From contig CM059624.1 of assembly GCA_030435675.1 (NCBI GenBank), forward strand, positions 13,354,769 to 13,418,768: 64,000 nt of DNA, in the 5' to 3' direction. Both the position numbers and the translations under genes were made by a program. How positions within the stretch are numbered: the first letter of the stretch is position 1; every line of letters begins with the position of its first letter. Below the pieces are notes generated by a model that saw nothing but the letters and a program-made list of their open reading frames with translations, had not been told where the DNA came from and did not search any database. Origin of the DNA: Steinernema hermaphroditum. Lineage: Eukaryota > Nematoda > Chromadorea > Rhabditida > Steinernematidae. Positions 46,484 through 56,541 of this stretch are shown in pieces.

Positions 46484-47401
46484 ATGAATCAGCTCCCTGC
46501 CGCTTTCTACGATGCCCTATTCCCTCACTTATTTATGAAAACTGTAAGGAATGCACAGGGTCTCCCTGGAATATTTGGAAGACTTGCTCGAGTCACGATC
46601 GAAAATCGTCACGATCATGCATACATCGTCGAAAACAATGCAATAACAACAGAGCGATTGTACAACTGGGACCGCGATGTGGAAGAAGATCCGAAACCAG
46701 TGGAGAAGAAGTACACCAACTCAGTGGTCCTATGGTTTCTCGACGGAAACCACAAGACAGTCGACGACTCGATTCCCACACGCATTCGGAACAAGTACGC
46801 TGAGTACATGCTCAGACTGGAAACGCAAACTGTGAGCAAGGCCTGGATCAAGTGGATTTGTTCTTGGCAGTTTACCGGTTTGGAAATTTATGAGCAACTT
46901 GGAGAATCTACGACCTTAGTCTGTAAGGATCTTTTGAAAAGAGGTAGAATTAGTCAGATGCTTGTGAAAAGCGCCGCATATACTGAAAGAATAATGGACT
47001 GGATGAAGATGTTTCTTCTTCAAGACCAGTTTGAGACTCTATACATAGAAGACTGTCAGTGCTTGACGGAGCTTCTGACGTTTTGGTCAAAGAATGCCGA
47101 GAAGTTAGAGAGGAAAAATCTGAATCTGTTTGGGACTTGCGGCGAAGCAGCGAAAGCACTTGACAGCGAATTAGAGCGCTGTTCCAAAGCGGAAAGTGAA
47201 GAGATCAAGAGAGACCGCTTCTTCTTTTACAACGCGATGTTTGACAGTCCTTCCAAAGGGTACAAACTTAAGAAGAGAGCAAATGAAGGCCCAAGCGACC
47301 ATAACGTCTACGTATTTTTTGAATGTAAAGGAAAAAGTGCAAAATCTGCTGAGCTGGCATATCTGAAGAGAACGAACTCTTTGCGCATTTTCTTTGCATG
47401 A
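46484..47401 (+). CDS. F-box-like lineage-specific family protein (copy 5)
   Basis: An intronless gene of 305 codons. The frame is open from 46403, but the ATG at 46484 starts the family pattern MNQLPAAFYDALFPHLFMKT. Landmarks: ENRHDHAYIVENNAITTE near residue 40, SKAWIKWICSWQFTGLEIYE near 120, FLLQDQFETLYIEDCQCL, LERCSKAESEEIKRDRFFFY near 240, and VYVFFECKGKSAKSAELAYL near the end, finishing RIFFA. It is divergently transcribed from copy 4. The function is unknown. Confidence 0.65.
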   Translation: MNQLPAAFYDALFPHLFMKTVRNAQGLPGIFGRLARVTIENRHDHAYIVENNAITTERLYNWDRDVEEDPKPVEKKYTNSVVLWFLDGNHKTVDDSIPTRIRNKYAEYMLRLETQTVSKAWIKWICSWQFTGLEIYEQLGESTTLVCKDLLKRGRISQMLVKSAAYTERIMDWMKMFLLQDQFETLYIEDCQCLTELLTFWSKNAEKLERKNLNLFGTCGEAAKALDSELERCSKAESEEIKRDRFFFYNAMFDSPSKGYKLKKRANEGPSDHNVYVFFECKGKSAKSAELAYLKRTNSLRIFFA

Positions 47402-48545
47402 ATGGGTGATACAATTTTCGATGAATCATCTCGTGCAATACACAATCAATTTTACAGCGGTAGTACGTCCACAATATGGAGCACATGAAGGATCAAGGTA
47501 AGCATACATTAGTGAACGCTAAACTCGAAAAGAGCGTTAGCGACAGGTTCCCCGCCATCGACCCTCTCCACCAGTCGAGCCGTCAAAAGAAGACCTGAAG
47601 TGAGCGTGCTTTAGATCGGTCTACCCACAGTTCACCCGCACCGTGCCCGTCACCCCTTCGAAATAATGTTCGAACCTCCCGTTCAAAGGACGTTTAGACG
47701 CACACCCTATCATATAAGCACCCTTTGAAAATTACATACGTCTAGATGGGTATTGGTACGGGTATAGAACGTGGATGTGGGTAGCAAGCATGAGTACCGG
47801 GTATGCTACTTCTGCCTGTGTAGTGACCCGGTAAGTTTCCTACCTGTCGCCTAAGCCCTGTTGACCGAGGTTCGACTTTCCCGCTGCCAACGTTTGTTTT
47901 TCGTTTTTTTTCGTTTAGGCCTTTGCTTGTTTACCGTCGTTGTTTCCCCACCACTTTCGGTCTAGGACAGGTAGGTATAGGACCTACCTGTGTTGTGTAT
48001 TCCGATTGCTTGGCAGCCCCTTTGAAGCCTCTATTTTGTCCTTCTCTGTTCCAGCTGAAATCTAGTCATGAATGCGAGCACGCAATTCGGACAACAACTA
48101 GCGAATCTCCGGTAGGCTTGCAATTCATCACTGAAAAATTGGATCGATAAAGCAAAAGTTAAAGGCCAAATGTGCAAAGAAAGGCAAATAGTCTTAGTCA
48201 GAAATGCTCGGGGACTTTGCTGTGTTTCTCCTCCCCAATTAGTGACAAGTAATTAAGGATTCGTCGTACTGTTGTTTGCATTGAGACCACGTTCTCTAAC
48301 TCAACCGAACCTCACTCCGACTCAACTCAACCGAACGTCACAAAATGCTCTAGAAAGATTCTCGATTTTCTGATTTTAAGACGTGGGTTAAGCTACAGCT
48401 CCAAAAGTCAAAAAATAGAAGAATATCAATGTTTTGGACACTTGGTTCAAATGCAAGAAAAAGAACTCCGCATCGCTTTTTCACTCATGCGCAGCATAAA
48501 TATCTCTCACCGCCGATACGTTATCGTCAGGAACACAAGGTCGCC
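47402..48545. other. Intergenic between copies 5 and 6
   Basis: Nothing recognisable. Short frames only. The GC-rich part at 47520-47880 contains a GGTTCGA word near 47867, but no tRNA cloverleaf could be built around it. Confidence 0.4.
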
Positions 48546-49472
48546 ATGAATCATCTCCCTGCCGTATTCTACGAAAAGCTGTTCCTCGTCTGCTACATGA
48601 AAACTGTCCGCTCTGTACAAGAACTGTCAGGTCCGATTGGATGTTTCGCAAGGGCCATGACTGAGAACTCCCACGACTACGTCTTTATGGTGAAGGACAA
48701 CGCAGTCTTCGCTGAAGAGCTGTTTCTTCATGACGAACACAAATTCGCGGAGGCCGTACCCGTACAGAGAAAGTATGCAAAGTTCGTTTGCGTTGACCTC
48801 TACTATGGCAATAACGAGGGACCGATCAACGCGAATGTTCTCAGGCACATCGGAAGGCGCTCTGAAGAATACCGACTGAATCTGTGGTCCGGTGCGGTCA
48901 GTTCAGAATGGCTGAAGTGGGCTTGTTCGTTGAAGAGGCTAACTGTCATGAGCATATACAGAATACCCACTTATTCGACGCTTCAACTCTGTCAGAAGCT
49001 TGCGGAGAAGAGTGGTTTTGAGCAACTGACCTTAGGCCCAGAAGTACTGCAAGAGCCGCTGATGGGAATTATGATAACAGTTCTTTGCCAGCGACAGTTT
49101 AGGATTTTGTACATCAAGAACTGTACTGTTCTCGGCGGCCTTCTTCGGTTCTGGACCGAACGACCACAGATGTTAGTGGGCAAGAGACTTGCGTTGCTGG
49201 GACATTCTGCGAAAGCCGTAGGACTGCTCGAAGGAAGGCTGGAACTCTGTCAGATGCAAGAATCGGATTCCGTAGTGAAGGAACATCTGTTCTTCTACCG
49301 GGCTTTGCTTCAGAAGCCTTCCAGTTTGCATAGGGTGAATTATCCTGGAGCTGAAGACGACAACAACATCTACATCTCATTTGAATGCAAGGCTCGTGGA
49401 CCGGATGATGATGAATCGGACGAACTTATGATGTTGAGGAGAACTGTGGACATAAGAATGTTGTTTGCGTGA
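48546..49472 (+). CDS. F-box-like lineage-specific family protein (copy 6)
   Basis: An intronless gene of 308 codons. The open frame starts at 48429, but the ATG at 48546 begins the family pattern MNHLPAVFYEKLFLVCYMKT. Conserved blocks are ENSHDYVFMVKDNAVFAEEL, SSEWLKWACSLKRLTVMSIY near residue 120, TLQLCQKLAEKSGFEQLTL, VLCQRQFRILYIKNCTVLGG, LELCQMQESDSVVKEHLFFY near 240, and a C-terminal ISFECKARGPDDDESDELMM. It lies immediately before the palindrome. The function is unknown. Confidence 0.65.
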   Translation: MNHLPAVFYEKLFLVCYMKTVRSVQELSGPIGCFARAMTENSHDYVFMVKDNAVFAEELFLHDEHKFAEAVPVQRKYAKFVCVDLYYGNNEGPINANVLRHIGRRSEEYRLNLWSGAVSSEWLKWACSLKRLTVMSIYRIPTYSTLQLCQKLAEKSGFEQLTLGPEVLQEPLMGIMITVLCQRQFRILYIKNCTVLGGLLRFWTERPQMLVGKRLALLGHSAKAVGLLEGRLELCQMQESDSVVKEHLFFYRALLQKPSSLHRVNYPGAEDDNNIYISFECKARGPDDDESDELMMLRRTVDIRMLFA

Positions 49473-49777
49473 CTTCTATAAAGAAATTATGTCTTGAATT
49501 TTCGTGGCGGTGCGGGCTGTAGCTATGAATTTCTTGGCGAGACCCTGGAGGTCCAGGCCTTCTAGGAGCCGAATGCCTTCTAGGAGCCTTCTAGAATGCT
49601 CAGCTTCTTGCTGAGTAGTGAGCCAGAGAGAGGATCAGAGGACAGCTTCTAATTCAGATTTTTTGAGGGTCACTGGTTTTCCGGAGCGATACATTCCGTT
49701 CACAGATTATTTGCGGTCATGCATCGCATTCGATTTTCATCTAGATATAAGGTTTCCCTGTGTTTCCGACTTGTGCC

Positions 49778-49972
49778 ATGAATGGTTTGCCTCTGAACTT
49801 TTACGATGCGCTCTTCTCAATGCTTCACATTCGAATCGTCAAGAAATTGGGAGGTCTTGTTGGACCTTACGGACCGTTCGCACATGAGATGTTCGAAAAT
49901 CGTTATGATCTTGAACTTAGCATTGAAAACGATGTTATCATACGAGTTTACGAGTTTATTTCTCATATCTAA
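49778..49972 (+). pseudogene. Truncated family 5' fragment, left arm outer
   Basis: Starts MNGLPLNFYDALFSMLHIRI and keeps about 57 family residues up to SIENDVII. The sequence then switches to the dispersed-repeat block (TACGAGTTTACGAG...) and stops. The upstream TATA-like GATATAAGG is retained at 49744-49752, but an 18-bp leader segment present in the other copies is missing. Confidence 0.8.
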
Positions 49973-50115
49973 AACTTACGCCTTGCGAGACGTCATATAT
50001 ATGCGCAAGAACCATATTTTCACTCCGTAGTCGCCAATCTGTTTAATCTTTAGCCGCTGTTCGTCGTTCTCGAAAGCATCGTAATAGTAATTTCAGCCTT
50101 TGTTAATTTCAGAAA

Positions 50116-50953
50116 ATGGCAGACAAAAAGAGACCCGACCCATTCCGCCACCGCAATTGGCACATCAAGGAGAAGTTAGAACTGGAGGGACTTCGCCGGC
50201 AAGTCTCAGAGCAAGCTCAACTCATCACCCGGCTACGTAGAACCGTCCAGCAACGCGAGCACGTTATAGCTGTCCAGGACAACCTGCTTCTAGCTGAGGA
50301 GCTCATGATCCGTCGTTTGTGCCCACAACCCTGGGCCAACGTTCCTTCTGTCACATTACCGGTCATGACCCATCAGTTCGGTGTTCCTGCTGCTCAAGTC
50401 CTACCCGCTGTTCTACCAGCTCGCGAGCAGCCGCAACAGCCGCAGCAGGATCAACAACAACAGCAACAGACGCAACAGCCGCAGATGCCCCACATACCGA
50501 TGCCAATGACGCCTTCGTTCATGCCTCCATTCATGATGCCGCCACCACCTCCACCACCCCCATTTCTTCAACCTCCTTCAGTGAGTGATCCCCTGCCTTA
50601 AACCGTAACAAAACCTGTTCTTTTTAGTTCGCGGACATGACGCACGAGCAGTTGCGCGCCATGCAAGGCAATTCTCGGTCCGCTCTGGAGACCCGTATGC
50701 GCACCACCCAAAATATTTCGGTTCTCTTGGATGCGGCTATGTATCAGACGGCCGTTACCGCGCAGATGGCGTAAGGAGTCCGTTACATATATTGAAGATA
50801 TCATTTTTCTACTTTAGTACGGCACAGAGTGCTACTCCAGCACAGGGAGAGGCCAGCGGCCAAAACCCAACGTCATCATCGTCAATCACCGATCTGGGAG
50901 CGGCGTCGTCTACAAACATTTCCGATGGTGCAGCCAGCAGTTCAAACGTATAA
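50116..50953 (+). CDS. Chimeric protein with Hrd1/SYVN1-tail-like C-terminus (left arm)
   Basis: Three exons, 50116-50580, 50628-50770 and 50818-50953, join in frame to 247 codons (introns 47 bp each). Residues about 15-70 are a charged coiled coil (KEKLELEGLRRQVSEQ...). A Gln-rich stretch and a proline/methionine-rich stretch with eight consecutive prolines follow. Residues about 156-200 (MTHEQLRAMQGNSRSALETR, then TTQNISVLLDAAMYQ) resemble the conserved cytoplasmic tail of Hrd1/SYVN1, where 'EEELRAxEG...LExRxxxLxxIxxLLDAAM' binds partner proteins of the ER-associated degradation complex. A Ser/Thr-rich tail follows, as in SYVN1. The RING finger and all transmembrane helices of Hrd1 are absent. 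A captured and re-fused gene fragment is the likeliest origin. The Hrd1 match is from memory of the family and should be tested. Confidence 0.6.
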
Positions 50954-51144
50954 GACTGTGTATTTGTGCGGAGTGCAGTATAGTTCTTAAGTTATTTGTT
51001 TGGTTTGTAAGTAACTGATGTGATGTCTTCAGTAACAGCTTTATAGTTATTTTGCGATAAATGCTAATGAGTGGTGACCAGCTGTGGATAAGATTTGGCG
51101 CGGTGGTCTCGTCTTAATGCTTCTAAACTCTCGGGAACAATCAA

Positions 51145-51504
51145 TCAATTTGTCGTGAGCGTCTGAAGTAAATCACATTCGTGATCCCCTTGCACTTCAC
51201 GTATACGTTTGCAAATGTCGCTTTTCACAGGACCTTCATTGACTCCACGGAGAGCTATGCTGATCATGCTAAAGAACTTGTTATGCGGTGGGGCTGAACT
51301 TTCAAATCCAGATCGACCATAGTTGTAGATGTGTTCCTCTATGATCGCATCGTTTTTAATGCTAAGTTCAAGATCATAACGATTTTCGAACATCTCATGT
51401 GCGAACGGTCCGTAAGGTCCAACAAGATCTCCCAATTTCTTGACGATTCGAATGTGAAGCGTTGAGAAGAGCGCATCGTAAAAGTTCAGAGGCAAACCAT
51501 TTAT
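51145..51504 (-). pseudogene. Truncated family 5' fragment, left arm inner (start codon lost)
   Basis: About 112 family codons from NGLPLNFYDALFSTLHIRIV to GDHECDL, then a switch to unrelated LQTLTTN and a stop. The start codon is ATA here, whereas the mirror copy at 51797 has ATG. The fragment ends just before the place where the WIDWACSW block should follow. Confidence 0.8.
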
Positions 51505-51796
51505 GGCACAAGTCGAAAACACAGGGGAACTTATTACGAAAGGAAACCTTATATCTAGATGAAAATCGAATGCGACCCCTCTCCTTCTTCGCCTCACAAA
51601 ATTCACAAAAAAATTCGGTAAGTCCATAACTGTTGTGTGTTGTGGTCATGTGACACTTTCCGGAAACGACTTTGTGGACTTACCGAATTTTTTTGTGAAT
51701 TTTGTGAGGCGAAGAAGGAGAGGGGTCGCATTCGATTTTCATCTAGATATAAGGTTTCCTTTCGTAATAAGTTCCCCTGTGTTTCCGACTTGTGCC

Positions 51797-52156
51797 ATGA
51801 ATGGTTTGCCTCTGAACTTTTACGATGCGCTCTTCTCAATGCTTCACATTCGAATCGTCAAGAAATTGGGAGATCTTGTTGGACCTTACGGACCGTTCGC
51901 ACATGAGATGTTCGAAAATCGTTATGATCTTGAACTTAGCATTAAAAACGATGCGATCATAGAGGAACACATCTACAACTATGGTCGATCTGGATTTGAA
52001 AGTTCAGCCCCACCGCATAACAAGTTCTTTAGCATGATCAGCATAGCTCTCCGTGGAGTCAATGAAGGTCCTGTGAAAAGCGACATTTGCAAACGTATAC
52101 GTGAAGTGCAAGGGGATCACGAATGTGATTTACTTCAGACGCTCACGACAAATTGA
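51797..52156 (+). pseudogene. Truncated family 5' fragment, right arm inner
   Basis: The mirror copy of 51145-51504 with an intact ATG (MNGLPLNFYDALFSMLHIRI). 119 codons are open, ending in the same foreign QTLTTN tail. The promoter-like GATATAAGG lies at 51746-51754, 43 bases upstream of the ATG. It could be transcribed, but it lacks more than half of the family protein. Confidence 0.8.
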
Positions 52157-52347
52157 TTGATTGTTCCCGAGAGTTTAGAAGCATTAAGACGAGACCACCG
52201 CGCCAAATCTTATCCACAGCTGGTCACCACTCATTAGCATTTATCGCAAAATAACTATAAAGCTGTTACTGAAGACATCACATCAGTTACTTACAAACCA
52301 AACAAATAACTTAAGAACTATACTGCACTCCGCACAAATACACAGTC

Positions 52348-53164
52348 TTATACGTTTGAACTGCTGGCTGCACCATCGGAAATGTTTGTAGACGACGCCG
52401 CTCCCAGATCGGTGATTGACGATGATGACGTTGGGTTTTGGCCGCTGGCCTCTCCCTGTGCTGGAGTAGCACTCTGTGCCGTACTAAAGTAGAAAAATGA
52501 TATCTTCAATATATGTAACGGACTCCTTACGCCATCTGCGCGGTAACGGCCGTCTGATACATAGCCGCATCCAAGAGAACCGAAATATTTTGGGTGGTGC
52601 GCATACGGGTCTCCAGAGCGGACCGAGAATTGCCTTGCATGGCGCGCAACTGCTCGTGCGTCATGTCCGCGAACTAAAAAGAACAGGTTTTGTTACGGTT
52701 TAAGGCAGGGGATCACTCACTGAAGGAGGTTGAAGAAATGGGGGTGGTGGAGGTGGTGGCGGCATCATGAATGGAGGCATGAACGAAGGCGTCATTGGCA
52801 TCGGTATGTGGGGCATCTGCGGCTGTTGCGTCTGTTGCTGTTGTTGTTGATCCTGCTGCGGCTGTTGCGGCTGCTCGCGAGCTGGTAGAACAGCGGGTAG
52901 GACTTGAGCAGCAGGAACACCGAACTGATGGGTCATGACCGGTAATGTGACAGAAGGAACGTTGGCCCAGGGTTGTGGGCACAAACGACGGATCATGAGC
53001 TCCTCAGCTAGAAGCAGGTTGTCCTGAACAGCTATAACGTGCTCGCACTGCTGGACGGTTCTACGCAGGTCTGAGACTTGCCGGCGAAGTCCCTCCAGTT
53101 CTAACTTCTCCTTGATGTGCCAATTGCGGTGGCGGAATGGGTCGGGTCTCTTTTTGTCTGCCAT
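52348..53164 (-). CDS. Chimeric protein with Hrd1/SYVN1-tail-like C-terminus (right arm)
   Basis: The inverted copy of 50116-50953. Exons 53164-52721, 52673-52531 and 52483-52348 join to 240 codons. It differs from the left-arm copy by an in-frame 21-bp deletion that removes seven residues of the coiled coil around position 31 and by an Arg-to-Cys change nearby. Splice sites, poly-proline run and the LLDAAMYQ segment are intact. Both copies staying open with splice sites preserved suggests a recent duplication or ongoing arm-to-arm gene conversion. Confidence 0.6.
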
Positions 53165-53307
53165 TTTCTGAAATTAACAAAGGCTGAAATTACTATTACG
53201 ATGCTTTCGAGAACGACGAACAGCGGCTAAAGATTAAACAGATCGGCGACTACGGAGTGAAAATATGGTTCTTGCGCATATATATGACGTCTCGCAAGGC
53301 GTAAGTT

Positions 53308-53502
53308 TTAGATATGAGAAATAAACTCGTAAACTCGTATGATAACATCGTTTTCAATGCTAAGTTCAAGATCATAACGATTTTCGAACATCTCATGTGC
53401 GAACGGTCCGTAAGGTCCAACAAGATCTCCCAATTTCTTGACGATTCGAATGTGAAGCATTGAGAAGAGAGCATCGTAAAAGTACAGAGGCAAACCATTC
53501 AT
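53308..53502 (-). pseudogene. Truncated family 5' fragment, right arm outer
   Basis: The mirror copy of 49778-49972, starting MNGLPLYFYDALFSMLHIRI with Asn-to-Tyr at residue 7. It stops at the same junction with the dispersed-repeat block. It keeps the 18-bp leader segment that the left copy lost. Confidence 0.8.
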
Positions 53503-53703
53503 GGCACAAGTCGGAAACACAGGGAAACTTATTACGAAACGAAACCTTATATCTAGATGAAAATCGAATGCGATGCATGACCGCAAATAATCTGTGAACG
53601 GAATGTATCGCTCCGGAAAACCAGTGACCCTCAAAAAAATCTGAATTAGAAGCTGTCCCCTGATCCTCTCTCTGGCTCACTACTCAGCAAGAAGCTGAGC
53701 ATT

Positions 53704-54310
53704 GCTCTCACTGAATTCAGCCTGAAGGCAACAGACCGGTGCTTTTTGGCAACCCGGTCGTCAACCTTCAATAGATAAAGGTTATCAAATCTTCGATCCT
53801 ATATCATGTATAGGATCGTGAAACATAGAGGCATGAAAATTACAAATTGACGCTATGAACGTTGTGGTCTTGCGGGTTAAGATCGTTGAGACAAAATACA
53901 AAGTAATCACGAACAACTGGACGATTCATAAACGGCCGCCCCAATGAGGAAATCTGAGTTGTTTGTTGAGTTCCAAAGCTCACCACTGACCCTTGTGGCG
54001 TATGGTAATTGTTTTGATTCGTTCACCTCTTCCAGTACTTATTCGTATATATTCGACTCTTTTCCTTCGTGAGAGCCCAGGTTTCATAACCACGTAACAT
54101 CACAGTAGACCACGTAATAATATAACGTTTCCCCATGTCACCACAGTCGAGCGATCCCATCAGTGGTAGCGGGTATCGAAGAGACGAAGAGCTGATTCCG
54201 GAGACCATTGAGCACAGCGAGGTCATTCCCACCTCAGGTCGCCGCAGATGAATGATCAATTAGCAACCGATGCATTCAATTCACAGATTGTTTTTCGGCC
54301 AGTGATCGGG
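53704..54310. other. Spacer after the palindrome with a possible non-LTR relic
   Basis: On the minus strand 54023-54140 reads GYETWALTKEK in frame, similar to the 'YGSETWALTK' motif near the C-terminus of non-LTR (RTE/CR1-type) reverse transcriptase proteins. Only this short piece is recognisable. The remainder shows nothing. Confidence 0.35.
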
Positions 54311-54935
54311 CACCGCATTGGACTTTCTGTTGTTTATAAGGCATTAAATTAATACCCGACCATTTTCAAGCAATTATTGGATCGACTGGGCATGTTCATG
54401 GAAGGGCTTGACGTATTTTAGTTTTTTAGAGGAGCTAGATGAAGCATCGATCGAACTATGCCAGAAGCTTGTGGATACGTGCAAGCTGAAACACTTCGGA
54501 GTATGTTATGAGGGTTGTGGAGCCAATGAGTTGGCGTTGATCAAGAGTGTTCTCGTCCAAGATCAGTTCAACACGTTGCGTCTGACCTTCTACGATGCTG
54601 CCGTTTTGGAGGAGCTGTTCCAGTTCTGCGCAGAGAACAGTGCGCGCCTGAAGGGTAAAAGGATAGACTTAGAATTGCCCGAAGTGTGTGATGTTAGCGT
54701 CTCAACGCTATTGGAAGGGAAACTGGAACTCTGCTCGGACGAAGAAAGCGACTCCATTGAGAAGGAGCGTTTCTTCTTCTACCGCAGCCTTTTTCTGGTA
54801 TCGTCGAGACCATACAAGTTCCTCAACGGAGACTCCCTCGTCCACGTCTTTTTCGAATGCAACGGAAAGGAGAAGGAAGTCGGTGAACTGGACTTTTTCC
54901 AAAAGACGGAAGAGTTCAAGTTCTTGTTCGTTTAG
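54311..54935 (+). pseudogene. Family member with internal deletion (promoter plus C-terminal half)
   Basis: Bases 54311-54370 align to the upstream region of the intact copies (CGCATTGG..., TTATAAGG at 54334-54341, ATTAAATTAATA). At 54371 the sequence jumps directly to NYWIDWACSWKGLTYFSFLE, so the leader, start codon and roughly the first 150 codons are gone. From there 188 codons are open to the stop at 54935. All C-terminal blocks are intact (KLELCSDEESDSIEKERFFF, then VHVFFECNGKEKEVGELDFF). AATAAA follows at 55005. No in-frame ATG replaces the lost start near the beginning. Confidence 0.8.
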
Positions 54936-55369
54936 TTTGAAAATTTGATGCATACGCACCTTTGTGTTGTCTAATTCTTTCATTTCTACGTTGTCTACTG
55001 CGTTAATAAAATATTGAAATCTTAAATGATCTTTATAAGGTTGGTTCGCGCGGAAGTGCTTACTATTTCGAGGCAACACCTCGGTGTGTCTGCTGAAATT
55101 GATGAGTGACATCAGAGAACAGAAAATCATGTGAGTTTTCACCGGCTTTTCATTCTACCCTTATGAAATTGAAAGGGTTATTGTTCAGCCCTAAGCTAAC
55201 TAAGCCGAGCCGGTGTGGTGGGGAATCTGGACGCTCCGGGTAATTTTGCTGGCTCGGATTGCTAGGTGTAGGTTTAGTCACCCCAGCCCATACTCCGAAA
55301 AAGTAGTTGGGTATGGCTATAGTTGGACTGTAGGTGACTGAGATTTTTGAAGCAGCGCTCCGTGGCAAT

Positions 55370-55508
55370 GGAACGGAACTGCACGTGATACCAGTTTAGA
55401 ACGATAACAGGATCGGATACAGGGATGTACGGAAATAAAATTTTGTTAAACGGAAACGGAAACGGAAATCGCCAAAAAACGGAAGTGGAACGGAACTGCA
55501 CGTGATAC
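55370..55508 (+). repeat. 22-bp direct repeats with a GGAAAC-type tract between
   Basis: GGAACGGAACTGCACGTGAT followed by AC occurs at 55370-55391 and 55487-55508. An (ACGGAA)n-like tract at about 55450-55470 lies between. The flanking region 55010-55890 has open frames on both strands (for example 55604-55864 plus) without recognisable content. Confidence 0.7.
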
Positions 55509-55894
55509 TGCAGTTAGGGAGGGACCTCTCCTTGTTAGTGTATTGCATCACGTATTGGGTTGAAAACGGGTCACTCTTAACAATATGATTTGCCTCATGT
55601 CCATTGTTACTACTCAGCTTTATGGCTTCTGCTCCAAACATCCACACACAGGGTTTGAACATCCCCTTGACTTTGATTTTGAAGCAGTATTTGGAGAGTG
55701 ATGTACAGGAACGAAGAGAACCGGCACTGGAACTGGAATCGAGGGCATCTCTACTACGAAGGTTAACCCAGCCAGATGCCACTTCTATTTCTACAGAACA
55801 TCTCGGAGACCTTCCATATCAACTGCTACAAGAAAACCCCAATGGTTTTGCAGGAACACTGTAGCTTGTGGAATCTGGAGAAGGCCAGCATTAT

Positions 55895-56411
55895 GCCATA
55901 AAAGTGGTCCTAATCGAGTAACAAATCCGCGTCACAAGTCCGCCATCGTTAGATGCACCTCGCCATACTTTCCAAATTTCATCTCAGATGACTATTTCAC
56001 TTAAAATTCATTACATCTTTGCAACCAGTTTTACCTCCACAGTAGATGTCGTTGATCCTTTTGACGTCCTCAAACGAAAATTTGTCCTCTCTGGTCACCA
56101 CAGTTTCCTTCTCGGCCACAATATGCTTCTTTGATTCACAGGATTCGCCGATGACCTTCAGTGAGGTGTAAATGTAGTTCACTGCATCGACTATGGAGCC
56201 AACACAGGCTGGGTCGACGATGACCTTTGGACCAAAATCGTCGCTTTCGAGGCCGACCTTGTCGCATCTAGATGTGCCAGTAGAGGTGGTCTACCTGTAG
56301 CGCATACCCATATCTCTTGTGGAACCAGATCCTCGCAGCGATCGAGCTGTTCACAGCGAACGGATCAGTGGAGATGTCCAGACAGATTGTGTCTCTCCAG
56401 ATTTCCATCGA
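55895..56411 (-). pseudogene. Partial duplicate of the astacin-like gene (exons 2-3)
   Basis: This 517-bp block is a close copy of 60785-61300 at a constant offset of 4890 bp over most of its length. It contains the whole of exon 3 (56267-56035), the 40-bp intron and most of exon 2 (from 56411 down to 56308), and then diverges abruptly at 56411. The signal-peptide exon and the EGF/CUB exons are missing. Substitutions are few (for example Val to Ala in KHIVAEKETV). The zinc motif is absent here as well, so its loss predates the duplication. Confidence 0.8.
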
Positions 56412-56541
56412 CCTGCAACATCACGAGGAATGCAGAGGATAAGTGATCAATGAACCAAGCCAATATATTCTGTTAACGCATTTCTATCGTAAATCGAAAG
56501 AATTAGACAACACAACAATGCGGATGCATCAAAGCTTGAAA

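Larger units (their letters stand above)
49595..53703. repeat. 4.1-kb near-perfect palindrome (two 2.03-kb inverted arms)
   Basis: The left arm 49595-51625 and right arm 51676-53703 are inverted copies separated by a 50-bp spacer centred near 51650. Paired end words are AATGCTCAGCTTCTTGCTGA (left outer end) with its complement at the right end, and GGTAAGTCC with GGACTTACC at the centre. The arms differ by a few substitutions, a 21-bp deletion in the right-arm gene, and an 18-bp deletion in the left-arm outer fragment. Each arm holds one Hrd1-tail-like gene between two inverted 5' fragments of the F-box-like family. The scattered differences argue against a simple hairpin read artefact. Confidence 0.9.

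Noticed and set aside
47780..47900. tRNA candidate around GAGGTTCGACTTT
   Set aside because: No acceptor stem, anticodon arm or paired T-arm could be formed.
49595..53703. Palindrome as a plain missing-adapter read chimera
   Set aside because: The arms carry two different indels, a start-codon change and several substitutions. A chimeric read of one molecule would give arms equal apart from random error, although polishing data are needed to be certain.
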